The translations under genes were made by a program, and so were the position numbers. Below the pieces are notes generated by a model, which worked only from the letters and a program-made list of their open reading frames with translations, did no database searches and was not told where the DNA came from. Shown here piece after piece: positions 1-9,023 of a stretch of 64,000 nt of DNA; the first letter of the stretch is position 1; each line of letters opens with the position of its first letter. This DNA comes from a bacterium (lineage in GTDB: Bacteria > Actinomycetota > Acidimicrobiia > Spongiisociales > ZC4RG35): positions 124,001 to 188,000 of the forward strand of contig JAPPFD010000040.1 in NCBI GenBank assembly GCA_028823995.1, in the 5' to 3' direction.

Positions 1-376
1 CTCCCGCCCCGGCTCCGATGCCGTGGTTCAGGAAGTGGACGATCATGTGTTGGAGGCCGGTCAACGCCAGGTATAGAACTGCGGAGATCAGCAATATCGC
101 GATCCCGCTTCCCACCAGAGCGTCACTCGTGCTGTGAGACTTGGCGGCGGTTCGCCAGAGAGTGACCAATCCGGCGACCCACAGCAGGACTCCGAATGCG
201 GTCAACATCGAGGTGGTGTGGGTGAGGCCGGCGTTTTCGGCCCTGATCTCGATCAGGGGGACGTAGTCGGTTCTCGACCCCGTCCCTCTGGGAAGGAAGA
301 AGGATCCCACCGCAACCATGAAGGCGCCGATGGACAGCGCCAACCCGGACAGGCGGCTCTCCTGGGTGGATTCCAT
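1..376 (-). CDS. Membrane protein, C-terminus cut by the window edge
   Basis: An open frame starts with ATG at 376 and runs off the left edge without a stop, giving 125 visible codons. It begins MESTQESRLSG and shows three hydrophobic stretches (about residues 10-29, 55-74 and 87-108) separated by short polar loops, so it is an integral membrane protein. An AGGAG ribosome site lies just upstream, and a TATGAT hexamer on the minus strand at 422-427 could be its -10 element, although no good -35 is visible. I do not recognise the family. The last visible part contains a His-rich stretch (HMIVHFLNHG) inside or near the third segment. It is transcribed away from the sugar transporter. Confidence 0.6.
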   Translation of the reverse strand, partial: MESTQESRLSGLALSIGAFMVAVGSFFLPRGTGSRTDYVPLIEIRAENAGLTHTTSMLTAFGVLLWVAGLVTLWRTAAKSHSTSDALVGSGIAILLISAVLYLALTGLQHMIVHFLNHGIGAGAG

Positions 377-749
377 GTGAACTCCTTTGCTGTTGTGGAC
401 TCCCTTTTGCAATGGTGTTCTATCATAAAATGGCTCCTCGGCCGGCGCCCGCTCCCCATCGCATCGTCTGGCGTCTGACCTCAGGCCCGCCGGATTGCGC
501 TACCTGCCTATCGGCGCCGGTTGACCTATCGGCACCCCTCGTGACCGGTAGGGGCAAGTCGGTCGGCCCTGAGGGTGACCAGGCTTGAACTGAGTGGGGA
601 CAAGATGTCATCAACTCGTGAAGATGCGCGATGCGAGCCACAATTTCCTACCCAGTCGCAGGTTAATGTCTCATCTTCGCTTGACAAGAGGAGACATTCA
701 ATGATATGATCTCTTTACCCTGGTACTTGAGTGGAGAGAAGGAGCAACT
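377..749. other. Divergent intergenic region
   Basis: No convincing gene is seen in these 373 bases. The right half holds the sugar-transporter promoter (681-710) and ribosome site. The left half holds the leader of the cut-off membrane protein. Short open frames on both strands here have no ribosome site and no recognisable product. Confidence 0.6.
681..710 (+). promoter_or_regulatory. Sigma70-type promoter of the sugar ABC operon
   Basis: TTGACA (681-686) and TATGAT (705-710) are separated by 18 bases. Both hexamers are at or within one base of the housekeeping sigma consensus. Transcription should begin near 717, giving a leader of about 33 bases with an AAGGAG ribosome site at 739-744 before the ATG at 750. 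Confidence 0.8.
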
Positions 750-1940
750 ATGTCTGGAAGAGATACGAGTTCAACAGGGAACGGTCCTTACAACATCGCA
801 AGGACGGGCAAGATTGAGGAGCAGTTGCCAAGTCTGGGTAGGCGGGATTTCATTCGGTTGGCCGGGTTGGGGGCGGCGGCATTCGCCGTAGCGGCTTGTG
901 GAGGAGGGCCCCCGATCACCACGGCTGCTCCTGCCACTACGACCACGGCAGCGCCCACCACCACCGCCGGGCCGCCCCTAGCGGGCATTCGCTGCGGGAT
1001 TTCCCAGTGGGTGCAGGCTGGCGTCCATGACGAGATCATCGACGCCATCCGTCTGTATCAGGAGGTGGCTGGCACGGGAATGGATGTGGAAACCGTGCTT
1101 GACGCCGGCGGAGACGGGGTGAAACAGGTCACCGATGCCGAGGCTTTCATCACGCAGAACTTCGACGGCGCCTTCATCTTCAACATCCAGCCCGAAGGCT
1201 GGGAGGACTGGGGTGAGCGTGCCCAGGATGCCGGTTTGATCACCATCACCTGGACCTCCTGGTTCCCCACCACCACGCAATTCATCCAGGTGGACAACGT
1301 GGGCGCCGGATTCGGCGTTGCCGAGGCGGCGGCCCAGTGGTTCCAGGAGAAGAAAGGCGGAAGAGGCAAGTGGGCGCTGTTCGAGCTTACCTCTATCCCG
1401 GCCCTGACCGCCCGGACCTTGGCGATGGAAGTCAAGATGGCTGAGTTGCTTCCCGACGTGGAGTTGGTCGGAAAGGCCGAGGCATACAGCAACCAGACGG
1501 GAGTCGACGGCGGCGCGAGTCTCCTCCAAGCACATCCCGATCTGGATGCCATCCTGTGCTTCAACGACGACGGGATGCTGGGCGCGCAGGTAGCCGCTCT
1601 CGAGGCGGGCAGGGACGACCCAGACGACTTCTGGCTCGGGGGAGTGGATGCGATTGCGGGCGCTCTGGATGAGATGAAGAAAGGAACGTCGATCGTGCAG
1701 GCATCCGCCTCCTTCCTCTTCGGCGCGTCCGGCGCATTGGCGAGTATGGAGATGGCTGCGGCTCTGCAGGGAGAGTCGATTCCCACATGGCGAAACCAGA
1801 CGGCCTTGATAGTCGATGCGGAGAATGTCGAGCAGTACATCGCTGACACGGCTGACCCGATGAACCAGAAGATATGGGATCAGTATTCGATCCCTTACAA
1901 CCGGCCGTTCAACCCAGAGACGGATGTCGGGCTGCTCTGA
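750..1940 (+). CDS. Sugar ABC transporter substrate-binding lipoprotein
   Basis: This 396-residue exported binding protein captures a sugar for the permease and ATPase genes that follow. The N-terminus has a twin-arginine motif (GRRDFIRLAG, Arg31-Arg32), a hydrophobic stretch and a lipobox ending at Cys50 (AVAAC), so it is probably Tat-exported and lipidated. A Thr/Ala/Pro linker (about 56-75) tethers the domain. The remainder resembles the periplasmic binding protein type 1 / ribose-xylose class, with the typical segments AFITQNFDGAFIFNIQP and LDAILCFNDDGMLGAQVAAL. The start is supported by an AAGGAG site 5 bases upstream and a strong promoter. The sugar cannot be deduced; ribose, xylose or fructose-like ligands are all possible. 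Confidence 0.85.
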   Translation: MSGRDTSSTGNGPYNIARTGKIEEQLPSLGRRDFIRLAGLGAAAFAVAACGGGPPITTAAPATTTTAAPTTTAGPPLAGIRCGISQWVQAGVHDEIIDAIRLYQEVAGTGMDVETVLDAGGDGVKQVTDAEAFITQNFDGAFIFNIQPEGWEDWGERAQDAGLITITWTSWFPTTTQFIQVDNVGAGFGVAEAAAQWFQEKKGGRGKWALFELTSIPALTARTLAMEVKMAELLPDVELVGKAEAYSNQTGVDGGASLLQAHPDLDAILCFNDDGMLGAQVAALEAGRDDPDDFWLGGVDAIAGALDEMKKGTSIVQASASFLFGASGALASMEMAAALQGESIPTWRNQTALIVDAENVEQYIADTADPMNQKIWDQYSIPYNRPFNPETDVGLL

Positions 1941-1959
1941 CGCCTAAAGTCCTGACCTA

Positions 1960-2772
1960 TTGAACCAAGGCAAACAACCTGGGGTCATTAGCAGGAGTGG
2001 TCGCCACGGCCACTCAGACTATGTGGTGGAGGTGCGGAGCGTCTCCAAATACTTCGGTGCGCTCCAAGCGGTGGATCAGGCCAGCCTGGGAGTTCGGGCC
2101 GGGGAAGTGCTTTGCCTGGTTGGAGACAACGGGGCTGGAAAGAGCACCCTTATCAAAGTCATAACGGGCTTCCATCGTCCCGATGAAGGCGAGATTCTGG
2201 TGGGCGGCCAGTCTTACTCCAGCCTGACCACCCTCCAGGCCCGACAACTGGGAATCGAAGCGGTCTACCAGGATCTGGCGCTCTGCGACACGCTTTCGGC
2301 TTCGGCGAATGTGATGCTGGGCCAGGAGCCGGTTCGTTTGAAGATAGGACCTGTCAAGTTCATTGATGAGCGTCAATCGGCGAAGAGGGCTGGAGAGCTA
2401 ATCGGAAGAGTGGGTGCTGCCGTTCCTGACCTGCAGGCCAAGGTGGCGCGGCTCTCCGGCGGCCAGCGCCAGGCCGTTGCCATTGCCCGGGCCTTAGTCC
2501 AGGCTCATCGGCTGGTAATCCTTGACGAGCCGACTGCGGCGCTGGGGGTTGCCCAAACTCATGCTTCCCTGGCCCTGATCAGGAATGTGGCCCAGCAAGG
2601 GGTGGGCGTGGTGATGATAAGCCACAGCCTGGAAGATGTCTTCAGGGTCGCCGACCGGATCGTCGTGTTGCGCCTGGGCGCGGTTGTGCTTGACACGCCG
2701 GCCAGCGCTACCAATCGCAGAGAGATCGTCTCGGCCATTACCGGAATGGACGAGACGGTGGGGGCAATTTGA
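1960..2772 (+). CDS. Sugar ABC transporter ATP-binding protein, single-domain type
   Basis: The ATPase powers sugar import at the inner face of the membrane. Walker A (GDNGAGKST), signature (LSGGQRQ) and Walker B (LVILDEPTAAL) are all intact. At 270 residues it has one nucleotide-binding domain, whereas RbsA/XylG proteins have two in about 500 residues, so it belongs to the short FrcA-like class and should work as a homodimer. I use the TTG at 1960. An internal start nearer the conserved region (residue 22 onward, VVEVRSVSKYFG) is possible, because the first 20 residues are poorly conserved in style. The stop codon overlaps the TTG start of the permease, which indicates translational coupling. 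Confidence 0.88.
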   Translation: MNQGKQPGVISRSGRHGHSDYVVEVRSVSKYFGALQAVDQASLGVRAGEVLCLVGDNGAGKSTLIKVITGFHRPDEGEILVGGQSYSSLTTLQARQLGIEAVYQDLALCDTLSASANVMLGQEPVRLKIGPVKFIDERQSAKRAGELIGRVGAAVPDLQAKVARLSGGQRQAVAIARALVQAHRLVILDEPTAALGVAQTHASLALIRNVAQQGVGVVMISHSLEDVFRVADRIVVLRLGAVVLDTPASATNRREIVSAITGMDETVGAI

Positions 2773-3824
2773 GCCCCGCGGGGAAGGGCGCCCAGAGGCG
2801 GCTTCGTTTCTTGCCGCGTGTCGGGGCGCGCAACTTGGGCCTCCTGATCGCTCTTGCCGTCTGGCTGGTGTTCCTCCGCTTCACTGCTCCTTTCTACTTC
2901 AACTTCGACAACTACCGGGTGATCGGACTCCAGATTGCATTCATCGGGATCGGGGCGCTCGGTACCAGTCTCTTGATGATCGGAGGCAATATCGACCTAT
3001 CGATCGGTTCGATGATGGCGGTCTGTGCCACCGCCGCCGCCCTGGCGGCTCGCGACATCGGGGTGATCCCTGCGGTGCTCGCCGGCATCGCGGTGGGCGG
3101 AGCCATTGGACTTCTCAACGGCCTGATGGTGTGGCGGTTCAAGATCTCCCCTCTGATAATCACTTTGGGGATGCTGGCGGTGCTGCGGGGCATCGCCATT
3201 CTGATGACCAGCGGCTATGCCGTTACGGGCGTGCCCGATCAGTTCAAGATTCTGGGGGGAAGCAGGGTTTTCGGTCTACAGTCACCGGTTTGGTTCCTAT
3301 TCCTGGGATTCGTCGTGGTGGGCGCCTATCTCCACCGCACCACGACCGGTCGCCACATCTACGCCATGGGGAGCAGTAGGGACGCCGCCCAGCGAGTGGG
3401 CATCAATATCCGGAGGATGACCATCGGACTGTTCTTGGTCAACGGGCTGATCATCGGCTTGGTGGGACTGCTGGCCGCCAGCCGGTTGGGCACCGCCAAC
3501 CCTACTTTCGGAGTCGGATTCGAACTTGAGGTAATCACTGCCGTCATTCTGGGAGGGGTGGCCTTCAGTGGGGGTGAGGGATCCCTGGGAGGCGTCCTCA
3601 TTGCATTGGTGCTGATCGGCAACATCCGTAATGGGATCATCGCGGTCGGGCTCGACTCGGCGTGGGCGCAGGTTGCCAATGGAGCCTTGCTGGTAGTGGC
3701 CGTCGCCATCGATCAGGTCTCCCAGGAGCAGAGGGAAAAGTACCGGCGTCTTCTGGCAATGCGAGAGCGAACCGCTCAGGAGGTAGCGGGCACAGATCAC
3801 GCGTCACATGCCAAGCAGGATTGA
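2769..3824 (+). CDS. Sugar ABC transporter permease (RbsC/FrcC type)
   Basis: This 351-residue membrane protein forms the sugar channel with the ATPase and binding protein upstream. It has eight to ten hydrophobic segments and the family segment GGNIDLSIGSMMAV (about residues 76-89). A second conserved stretch, TAVILGGVAFSGGEGSLGG, lies near residue 260. It starts at TTG 2769, overlapping the ATPase stop by four bases. The cytoplasmic tail is charged and ends near residue 351, normal for the family. It is the last gene of the three-gene operon. Confidence 0.88.
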   Translation: MSPAGKGAQRRLRFLPRVGARNLGLLIALAVWLVFLRFTAPFYFNFDNYRVIGLQIAFIGIGALGTSLLMIGGNIDLSIGSMMAVCATAAALAARDIGVIPAVLAGIAVGGAIGLLNGLMVWRFKISPLIITLGMLAVLRGIAILMTSGYAVTGVPDQFKILGGSRVFGLQSPVWFLFLGFVVVGAYLHRTTTGRHIYAMGSSRDAAQRVGINIRRMTIGLFLVNGLIIGLVGLLAASRLGTANPTFGVGFELEVITAVILGGVAFSGGEGSLGGVLIALVLIGNIRNGIIAVGLDSAWAQVANGALLVVAVAIDQVSQEQREKYRRLLAMRERTAQEVAGTDHASHAKQD

Positions 3825-3945
3825 CATAGCCCTTCGACCGGATCGGAATCGACTTTCAACACTGAAGGGGCAATCGAGGACTATCTGAGAGCCGGCTGGG
3901 ATAAGGCGCTGAGACTCTGGGAGGAAAGTCCCCCCCGATTCAGGG

Positions 3946-6210
3946 TTACGGGGACTCTTCTTCCATGCGTCGCCCGATGGCGTCCCGCCAGGTGCGGGAG
4001 GCGACGGCCAGGTTGACGGCGCCGCGCACCCCACCGCTCTCAAGGGAGATCTCCCGACCGCCGAAGGTGCCTATCTGGGAGGCCGGAAGACCGTGTCGAT
4101 CAGTTATGGCGGTCAATTGAGGAACGTCCCGCGGGGCAACCGCGGCCAGAAGCCGGTTCGGGTCCTCGCTGAAGAGGCTGCGCCAGTCCCGGAAGGTCAC
4201 GTTCACTCCCACCTGTGAGGCGATGGCTATCTCCGCCGCGGCCAAGGCCAGGCCGCCGTCGGAGATGTCATGCAGTACGGGTGTGACGCCCTCTTCAACC
4301 AGGTCGAGAGAGGTCTCGATCGCTGCCCGGCAGAGGGCGAAGTCGGCGGCGGAGGGACGACCCCCCAGGTGACCGAAGGCGATCTTGGCGAAAGAACTTC
4401 CCGCCAGGTTGACGGCGTGACTCAGTCCCAGCAGCCACAATTCCATGCCCTCTTCCGCTCGGTCCATGCCTGGAGGGAAGTCGGGCGCCGGGTCGGCGAC
4501 TCCCACCACCCCCACCACCGGGGTGGGATGGATTGGGTACCCGTCGACTTCATTGTGGAAGGAGACGTTGCCTGACACCACCGGAAGGCCCAGCAGTTCG
4601 CAGGCTTCGGCCAGACCCTCCACCGTCTCCCGAAACTGCCACATCACATCCGGGCTCTCGGGGCTCCCGAAATTGAGATTGTCCACCACCGCCCTGGGCC
4701 GGGCGCCGGAGATGGCCACGTTCAGCGCCGCTTCACAGACCAGCCTTCCCGCTCCGCGGCGAGGGTCGAGGTAACAGAGTCTCCCGTTGCCATCGGTGGA
4801 CACGGCTATCGACTTGGAGGTGCCCGGGATCTGCACCAGCGCATGGTTCTGTCCCGGGCCTACCGTCACGTCCCCCCGGGGTTTGGTGGGGTACTGCTCG
4901 TATATCCAGCGCTTGGAAGCCAGGTGGGGGTCGTCCAGTAGGTCCAGGAGGGCACCTCCCAATGCCGGCCTTCGTAAGAACCGGATGCTGTTGGACCAGA
5001 GGTTCTCCATCCATCCCGGCTCCCCGATCTGATGGTGATCGACCACCGCTCCCTCGGCCAGGGACCGGATCGGCGCCTCCATCACCACCTCGCCCCCGCC
5101 CATGACCCGCAGCGTCTTCGAAGAGACGACCTTTCCGATCACCGAAGCCTCGACCCCCCGTCCGCGGGCGGTTTCCAGCACCTCATCCACCGAACCGGGT
5201 TCCGCAAACGCCAACATCCTCTCCTCGGTCTCGGCGGTCAGCACTCCGGCCGCGTCGATCTCCTCGGCCCGGAGGTGTACGGCGGACAGGTCGAGGTCGA
5301 TCCCGACGTCCGAACGGGAAGCCGGTTCCGTCACCGCGCTGGCCAGTCCGGCGCCCCCCAGGTCCTGGAGACCCTTCACCAGGCCGAGGCGGGCCAACTC
5401 CCGGCACACTTCCAGCAGTCGACTCGCCAGTTCGGGATCCCCCTCCGGGATGATCTGGGGGGAGGAGGCGGCGAGACTGCGTGCGCCGGTGGTGGCGAGA
5501 GTCGCCACCCCTCCGACGCCGTCCGGCCCGGTTGGGGAGCCCAGCAAAACCAGCCTGGTTCCTTCGTCTCCGGCCCTTCCCAACACCAGTTCCTCCCGCC
5601 GGAGGATCCCCACGCACATCACGTTCACCAGGGGATTGTTGAAGTAGCTCTCCGAGAAGGCCACTTCGCCGCCGACGATGGGAACCCCCACGTCCCTGCC
5701 GTATCCGGCCATCGCCTCCACCACTTCCCGCAGTCTGATCCGGCTCTCCGGTTCGCTCAGAGGCCCGAAGCGAATCTGATTCAGCAGGGCTACCGGCCGG
5801 GCTCCCATGGCCGCCACGTCCCTGAGCACTCCGCCCACTCCCGTGGAGGCGCCCCGGCGGGAGTCCACGTTGGAGGCGTGATTGTGGCTCTCGATCCGCA
5901 GGGCCAACAACCATCCATCACCCAGGTCTATCACCCCTGCGTTCTCCCCGGGCCCGACCACCACCCACGGAGCGACGGATGTGAGCCGGCGCAGGTAGGG
6001 ACCCGAGGACTTGTAGGAACGGGCTTCCGACCACATTCCCGCGTACACGGCCAACTCCACCTCGGAGGGGACGCGACCCAGGTCGCGACGAATTGCCTCC
6101 AAGTCGGGGTCCGTCAGTCCCAGCAGTCGATGGAGGGACGCCGGCGTTTGGCTCTCGGCCTCCTCCGGATCGGCGACCGTAGGCCCGGTGGCCTCTGAGC
6201 CTGCTGTCAC
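3946..6210 (-). CDS. purL: Phosphoribosylformylglycinamidine synthase subunit PurL
   Basis: PurL catalyses the ATP-dependent conversion of FGAR to FGAM in purine synthesis, using ammonia from PurQ in a PurLQS complex. The 754-residue length matches small PurL. The characteristic ESHNHASNVDSRRGASTGVG segment (about residues 106-125) carries the catalytic His and the ATP/metal-binding region. Later AIR-synthase-like repeats include STDGNGRLCYLDP and HDISDGGLALAAAE. The start is GTG at 6210; no clear ribosome site precedes it, so the exact start is uncertain. The gene is divergent from a class I amidotransferase. No purQ or purS is seen nearby. Confidence 0.93.
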   Translation of the reverse strand: MTAGSEATGPTVADPEEAESQTPASLHRLLGLTDPDLEAIRRDLGRVPSEVELAVYAGMWSEARSYKSSGPYLRRLTSVAPWVVVGPGENAGVIDLGDGWLLALRIESHNHASNVDSRRGASTGVGGVLRDVAAMGARPVALLNQIRFGPLSEPESRIRLREVVEAMAGYGRDVGVPIVGGEVAFSESYFNNPLVNVMCVGILRREELVLGRAGDEGTRLVLLGSPTGPDGVGGVATLATTGARSLAASSPQIIPEGDPELASRLLEVCRELARLGLVKGLQDLGGAGLASAVTEPASRSDVGIDLDLSAVHLRAEEIDAAGVLTAETEERMLAFAEPGSVDEVLETARGRGVEASVIGKVVSSKTLRVMGGGEVVMEAPIRSLAEGAVVDHHQIGEPGWMENLWSNSIRFLRRPALGGALLDLLDDPHLASKRWIYEQYPTKPRGDVTVGPGQNHALVQIPGTSKSIAVSTDGNGRLCYLDPRRGAGRLVCEAALNVAISGARPRAVVDNLNFGSPESPDVMWQFRETVEGLAEACELLGLPVVSGNVSFHNEVDGYPIHPTPVVGVVGVADPAPDFPPGMDRAEEGMELWLLGLSHAVNLAGSSFAKIAFGHLGGRPSAADFALCRAAIETSLDLVEEGVTPVLHDISDGGLALAAAEIAIASQVGVNVTFRDWRSLFSEDPNRLLAAVAPRDVPQLTAITDRHGLPASQIGTFGGREISLESGGVRGAVNLAVASRTWRDAIGRRMEEESP

Positions 6211-6249
6211 CCTGGTTGGTCTGTCAAGGTTGCCACGGCCTCTTACGAT

Positions 6250-6270
6250 AGTTTGCCTAAAAGGTAAACT
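6250..6270. promoter_or_regulatory. Inverted repeat between purL and the amidotransferase gene
   Basis: AGTTTGCC (6250-6257) and GGTAAACT (6263-6270) form an 8-5-8 inverted repeat with one mismatch, in the short divergent gap. The AT-rich centre (TAAAA) stands out from the GC-rich surroundings. It may be an operator for one or both genes; no known purine-repressor site is claimed. Confidence 0.4.
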
Positions 6271-6278
6271 GCCCGGGC

Positions 6279-6971
6279 ATGAAGAGAGTGGCGGTCATCA
6301 AGCATTCCGCCGCGTCGGTGGGCAGATTGGGGGAGCGACTGGACCACTCGGCGGTGGAGTGGGAGGAGGTCAACGCCGCGGAGGGAGACAGTCTTCCCCC
6401 GGTGGAGGAGATCGGAGCCCTGGTCATCATGGGCGGGAGAATGGGCGCCTACGAGACAGGGGAGCACTCCTTCCTGGTCGAGGAGATGGCGCTGGCGCGC
6501 CAAGCGGTGGATAGGGGGATGCCGGTCCTGGGGATCTGTCTGGGTGCCCAACTGCTGGCCGCTGCTCTGGGAGGGAGCGCCTATCTGGCGGACCGCCCGG
6601 AGGTAGGGGCTGTCCCGGTCCTGTTGACAGAGCCCGGCTACCGGCATCCGATTGTTTCGAAGGTAGCCGGCCGGCGGGTGTTCTCGATGCACCAGGACAC
6701 GTTCGACCCTCCCCCGGGGAGCGTGTTGTTGGCCTACTCGCAACGCTTCCCGCAGGCTTTCAGCATCGGATCGGCATTGGGCATCCAGTTCCATCCGGAG
6801 ACCCCCAACGCCGAGGCCAACGAATGGGCCTACAACGGGGCGCGAGGCATGTTGGAACGAGCGGGCAAGACTCCCGACGAGTTCGCGGCGGAGATGGCAG
6901 AGGCCGAAGGAGAAATAGTCGACGGCGGCCACCAACTCTTCGACGCCTGGATCGCCGGACTGGATGGCTGA
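6279..6971 (+). CDS. Class I glutamine amidotransferase
   Basis: A 230-residue cytoplasmic protein of the GMP-synthase-type amidotransferase family. The nucleophile is Cys87 in GICLGAQLLAAALGG, and the His172/Glu174 dyad is in QFHPE, so the triad is complete. Such stand-alone proteins release ammonia from glutamine or hydrolyse gamma-glutamyl compounds. It is not PurQ, whose elbow motif reads differently and whose gene would be expected to lie beside purS. The true substrate is unknown. ATG at 6279 has no good ribosome site; GCCCGGGC precedes it directly. Confidence 0.8.
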   Translation: MKRVAVIKHSAASVGRLGERLDHSAVEWEEVNAAEGDSLPPVEEIGALVIMGGRMGAYETGEHSFLVEEMALARQAVDRGMPVLGICLGAQLLAAALGGSAYLADRPEVGAVPVLLTEPGYRHPIVSKVAGRRVFSMHQDTFDPPPGSVLLAYSQRFPQAFSIGSALGIQFHPETPNAEANEWAYNGARGMLERAGKTPDEFAAEMAEAEGEIVDGGHQLFDAWIAGLDG

Positions 6972-7153
6972 ATCGCCTGGCCCGTCCCGGTCGATGGAGA
7001 CGACATCCGCCCTGTTCGACGCGCCGGATGCTTTTGCGCGGGCTGGAGATCGAATGATCGCCACCGCCTGGCCTCCAGCTCCGTCCAGGCCGGTGTCTAC
7101 CCACCGGATTGCGGTGGAGCGGGGGGCGACGGGCGAGTTGTGGGAGTCTTCAC

Positions 7154-7168
7154 CGGAACAGTGTTCCG
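7154..7168. promoter_or_regulatory. Perfect 7-1-7 palindrome upstream of the LCP gene
   Basis: CGGAACA-G-TGTTCCG is a perfect inverted repeat about 70 bases before the LCP start, in the 266-base gap after the amidotransferase gene. The size and symmetry fit a dimeric repressor operator. It is not a LexA box because GAAC and GTTC are separated by three bases, not four. Confidence 0.4.
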
Positions 7169-7237
7169 TCGGGGGAGGTACCCTTCTTCGGGCGGGGCGC
7201 GGTGACGCTTCGCAATGTCGATTAGGGACCTGGAAGT

Positions 7238-8446
7238 TTGACCTCTAGAACCGCGCTCCGGATGAGGCGGCGCAAGATGCAACGCCGGATCTGGATTGGG
7301 ATTGCCGCGTTGGTGCTTCTGCTCATGGCGGTGGCGGGATGGCGTGTGTACGGGGGTTTCAAGGAGATCGCCGATCAGCCCTTCGCGCCGGATGAGGCCG
7401 GGGCGGCGTTGGAGGAGCGCACTCCGGAACAGGTCGAGGAGGGTCGTCAGGAAATAGAAGCCCAGGAGATGCAGAACGCCGACCGCCCGGAGGAGGAGGC
7501 AACCGAGGTCGCCCCGCCGCCGGAGGACCGGGAGGGAGTGGCGCCGGACCCCGAGGCGGACGGGGAGGGAGTGGCGCCGGACCCCGAGGCGGACGGGGAG
7601 GTCGCCGGGGACCCCGGGGAAGAGGAGGTGTCGGAACCACCTCCCGTCGCCCATGCCCGCAGTCCGGTGAAGGTGCCTGACGCCAAGTACGAATCGGTGC
7701 TGCTGATGGGCGCCGACGCCAGCGGGTACCTGGCCGACGCCATCCTCTTTGCCTTGTTCCCCGACGGCGGCTCGGCGCCGGCTCTCGTGTCGATTCCGCG
7801 AGATCTCTACCTCTACAATTTCTGTTCTGAGGACTTCCGGAGAGTGAACGCCAACCTGGGAGGGTGCACCGGGTTCGCCAATGGTCCTGAGCTGTTGGCC
7901 CTGGCCATCGAAGACTTCACGGGCATCGCGGTGGACCACTTCGCGAAGGTGGACTTTGACGGGTTCGTCGAGTTGGTGGATGGCCTGGGAGGGATCGAGA
8001 TTTGCTTCGATTACCCCACCTATGACGAGAAGGCCCATCTGGACATCACCGAGCCGGGATGCCGCATGGCGGACGGCGCTACCGCCCTGGCCTACGCCCG
8101 GTCTCGCAATGCCCGCCAACTAGTCGATGGGGAGTGGCAGAGAGCCTGGTCCTCCGACTTCACTCGCCAGGCGCACCAGCAGGAGTTGCTCCTGACGCTG
8201 GCCGGCCAGCTTCGGCTCAACTCCCCGGCCGACCTGCTCTCCACCATGGACGGTCTCTCCCACACCATTCGTCTGGACAAGAGATGGTCGATAGCCCAGG
8301 CGGTGGACTGGGCGGTGCGCTATCGGGATCTCGATCCTTCCTCGGTTTCCCGGCTGACCATCCCGGTGGCCGACTACCGGGCTCCCTCAGGCGCCCAGGT
8401 GCTGGTCCCCACCACGTCTTTCGCCGATGTTCTCTCCAACTGGTGA
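7238..8446 (+). CDS. LytR-CpsA-Psr (LCP) family cell-wall ligase
   Basis: LCP proteins attach wall polymers to peptidoglycan from lipid carriers outside the membrane. This 402-residue protein has a short basic N-terminus, one membrane anchor (about 18-36), a long acidic Glu/Pro-rich spacer (about 45-140) with a perfect 11-residue tandem repeat, and the LCP domain from about 148. Family landmarks seen are VLLMGADAS, LVSIPRDLYLYN, FVELVDGLGGIEICF and TALAYARSRNAR. The start could be TTG 7238 or ATG 7262; the longer form is given. The acidic spacer is longer than I would expect for the family. Which polymer it transfers cannot be told. Confidence 0.82.
   Translation: MTSRTALRMRRRKMQRRIWIGIAALVLLLMAVAGWRVYGGFKEIADQPFAPDEAGAALEERTPEQVEEGRQEIEAQEMQNADRPEEEATEVAPPPEDREGVAPDPEADGEGVAPDPEADGEVAGDPGEEEVSEPPPVAHARSPVKVPDAKYESVLLMGADASGYLADAILFALFPDGGSAPALVSIPRDLYLYNFCSEDFRRVNANLGGCTGFANGPELLALAIEDFTGIAVDHFAKVDFDGFVELVDGLGGIEICFDYPTYDEKAHLDITEPGCRMADGATALAYARSRNARQLVDGEWQRAWSSDFTRQAHQQELLLTLAGQLRLNSPADLLSTMDGLSHTIRLDKRWSIAQAVDWAVRYRDLDPSSVSRLTIPVADYRAPSGAQVLVPTTSFADVLSNW
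7535..7600 (+). repeat. Two 33-bp tandem units inside the LCP gene
   Basis: Two identical 33-base units (7535-7567 and 7568-7600) encode GVAPDPEADGE twice in the acidic spacer of the LCP protein. Exact identity at DNA level suggests a recent duplication, and the unit keeps the reading frame. Confidence 0.9.
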
Positions 8447-8528
8447 GAAACCCACCGCCGCGGGTGGTCCGGACCACTCGGCGCCCTCTGCGCCCGAGCG
8501 CCTGCTCGGCCACTAGCCTCATCCGGCT

Positions 8529-9014
8529 ATGAACGTCGAAGGATCCCTGGGTCTGGACGGGGTTGTGAAGAGGTTTGACCACGTGTCGTGGGCCGTGGGT
8601 GACATCAGAGACGCCCTTCCCCTTGTCGAGTTGCTGGGAGGCCGCTTCTACCAGGGCGCCGACCATGCCCGCAACTCCTTCCGGTGGGTACAGTTCCGTC
8701 TTCCTCTCGGGATGCTGGAGATCATGTCCCCGCTTGGGACCGACTCCTTCCTCCACAAGTTCCTGAGGGAGAGGGGCGAGGGTCTGCACCATCTCACTTT
8801 CGAGGTCGCCGACCTGTCGGATGCCGTTCGGATCGCCGAGGAGAAGGGTTTTCGGGTCACCGGAATTAACTTCAGCGAGCATTGGAGCGAGGCCTTCCTT
8901 CATCCGCGCACCACCAACGGGGTGCTCATCCAACTCGCCCAGTGGGAGGAGGACATCTGGGTCGGGTACACCCTGGAGGAGGTCCTGGCCGGGCTTTCCA
9001 TCGACGCCTCCTAG
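8529..9014 (+). CDS. VOC (glyoxalase/epimerase-like) family protein
   Basis: A 161-residue cytoplasmic protein of the vicinal-oxygen-chelate fold. Two beta-alpha-beta modules are visible: FDHVSWAVGDIRDALPLVELL near residues 17-37 and LHHLTFEVADLSDAVRIAEEKG near 81-102. Candidate metal ligands are His19, Glu in LEIMSP, His82 and a later Glu, the pattern found in methylmalonyl-CoA epimerase and related enzymes. The substrate is not clear. It lies ten bases upstream of cofC on the same strand. Confidence 0.75.
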   Translation: MNVEGSLGLDGVVKRFDHVSWAVGDIRDALPLVELLGGRFYQGADHARNSFRWVQFRLPLGMLEIMSPLGTDSFLHKFLRERGEGLHHLTFEVADLSDAVRIAEEKGFRVTGINFSEHWSEAFLHPRTTNGVLIQLAQWEEDIWVGYTLEEVLAGLSIDAS

Positions 9015-9023
9015 CTCCCGGCG

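Noticed and set aside
5032-6198. A 388-codon frame opposite purL
   Set aside because: Same reason: the purL product is unmistakable and the opposite frame resembles no protein.
7154-7168. LexA (SOS) box
   Set aside because: The half-sites GAAC and GTTC are three bases apart; the actinobacterial and firmicute box needs four.
6964-7248. A small gene between the amidotransferase and the LCP gene
   Set aside because: It has no ribosome site, no recognisable sequence, overlaps the next gene and contains the palindrome at 7154-7168.
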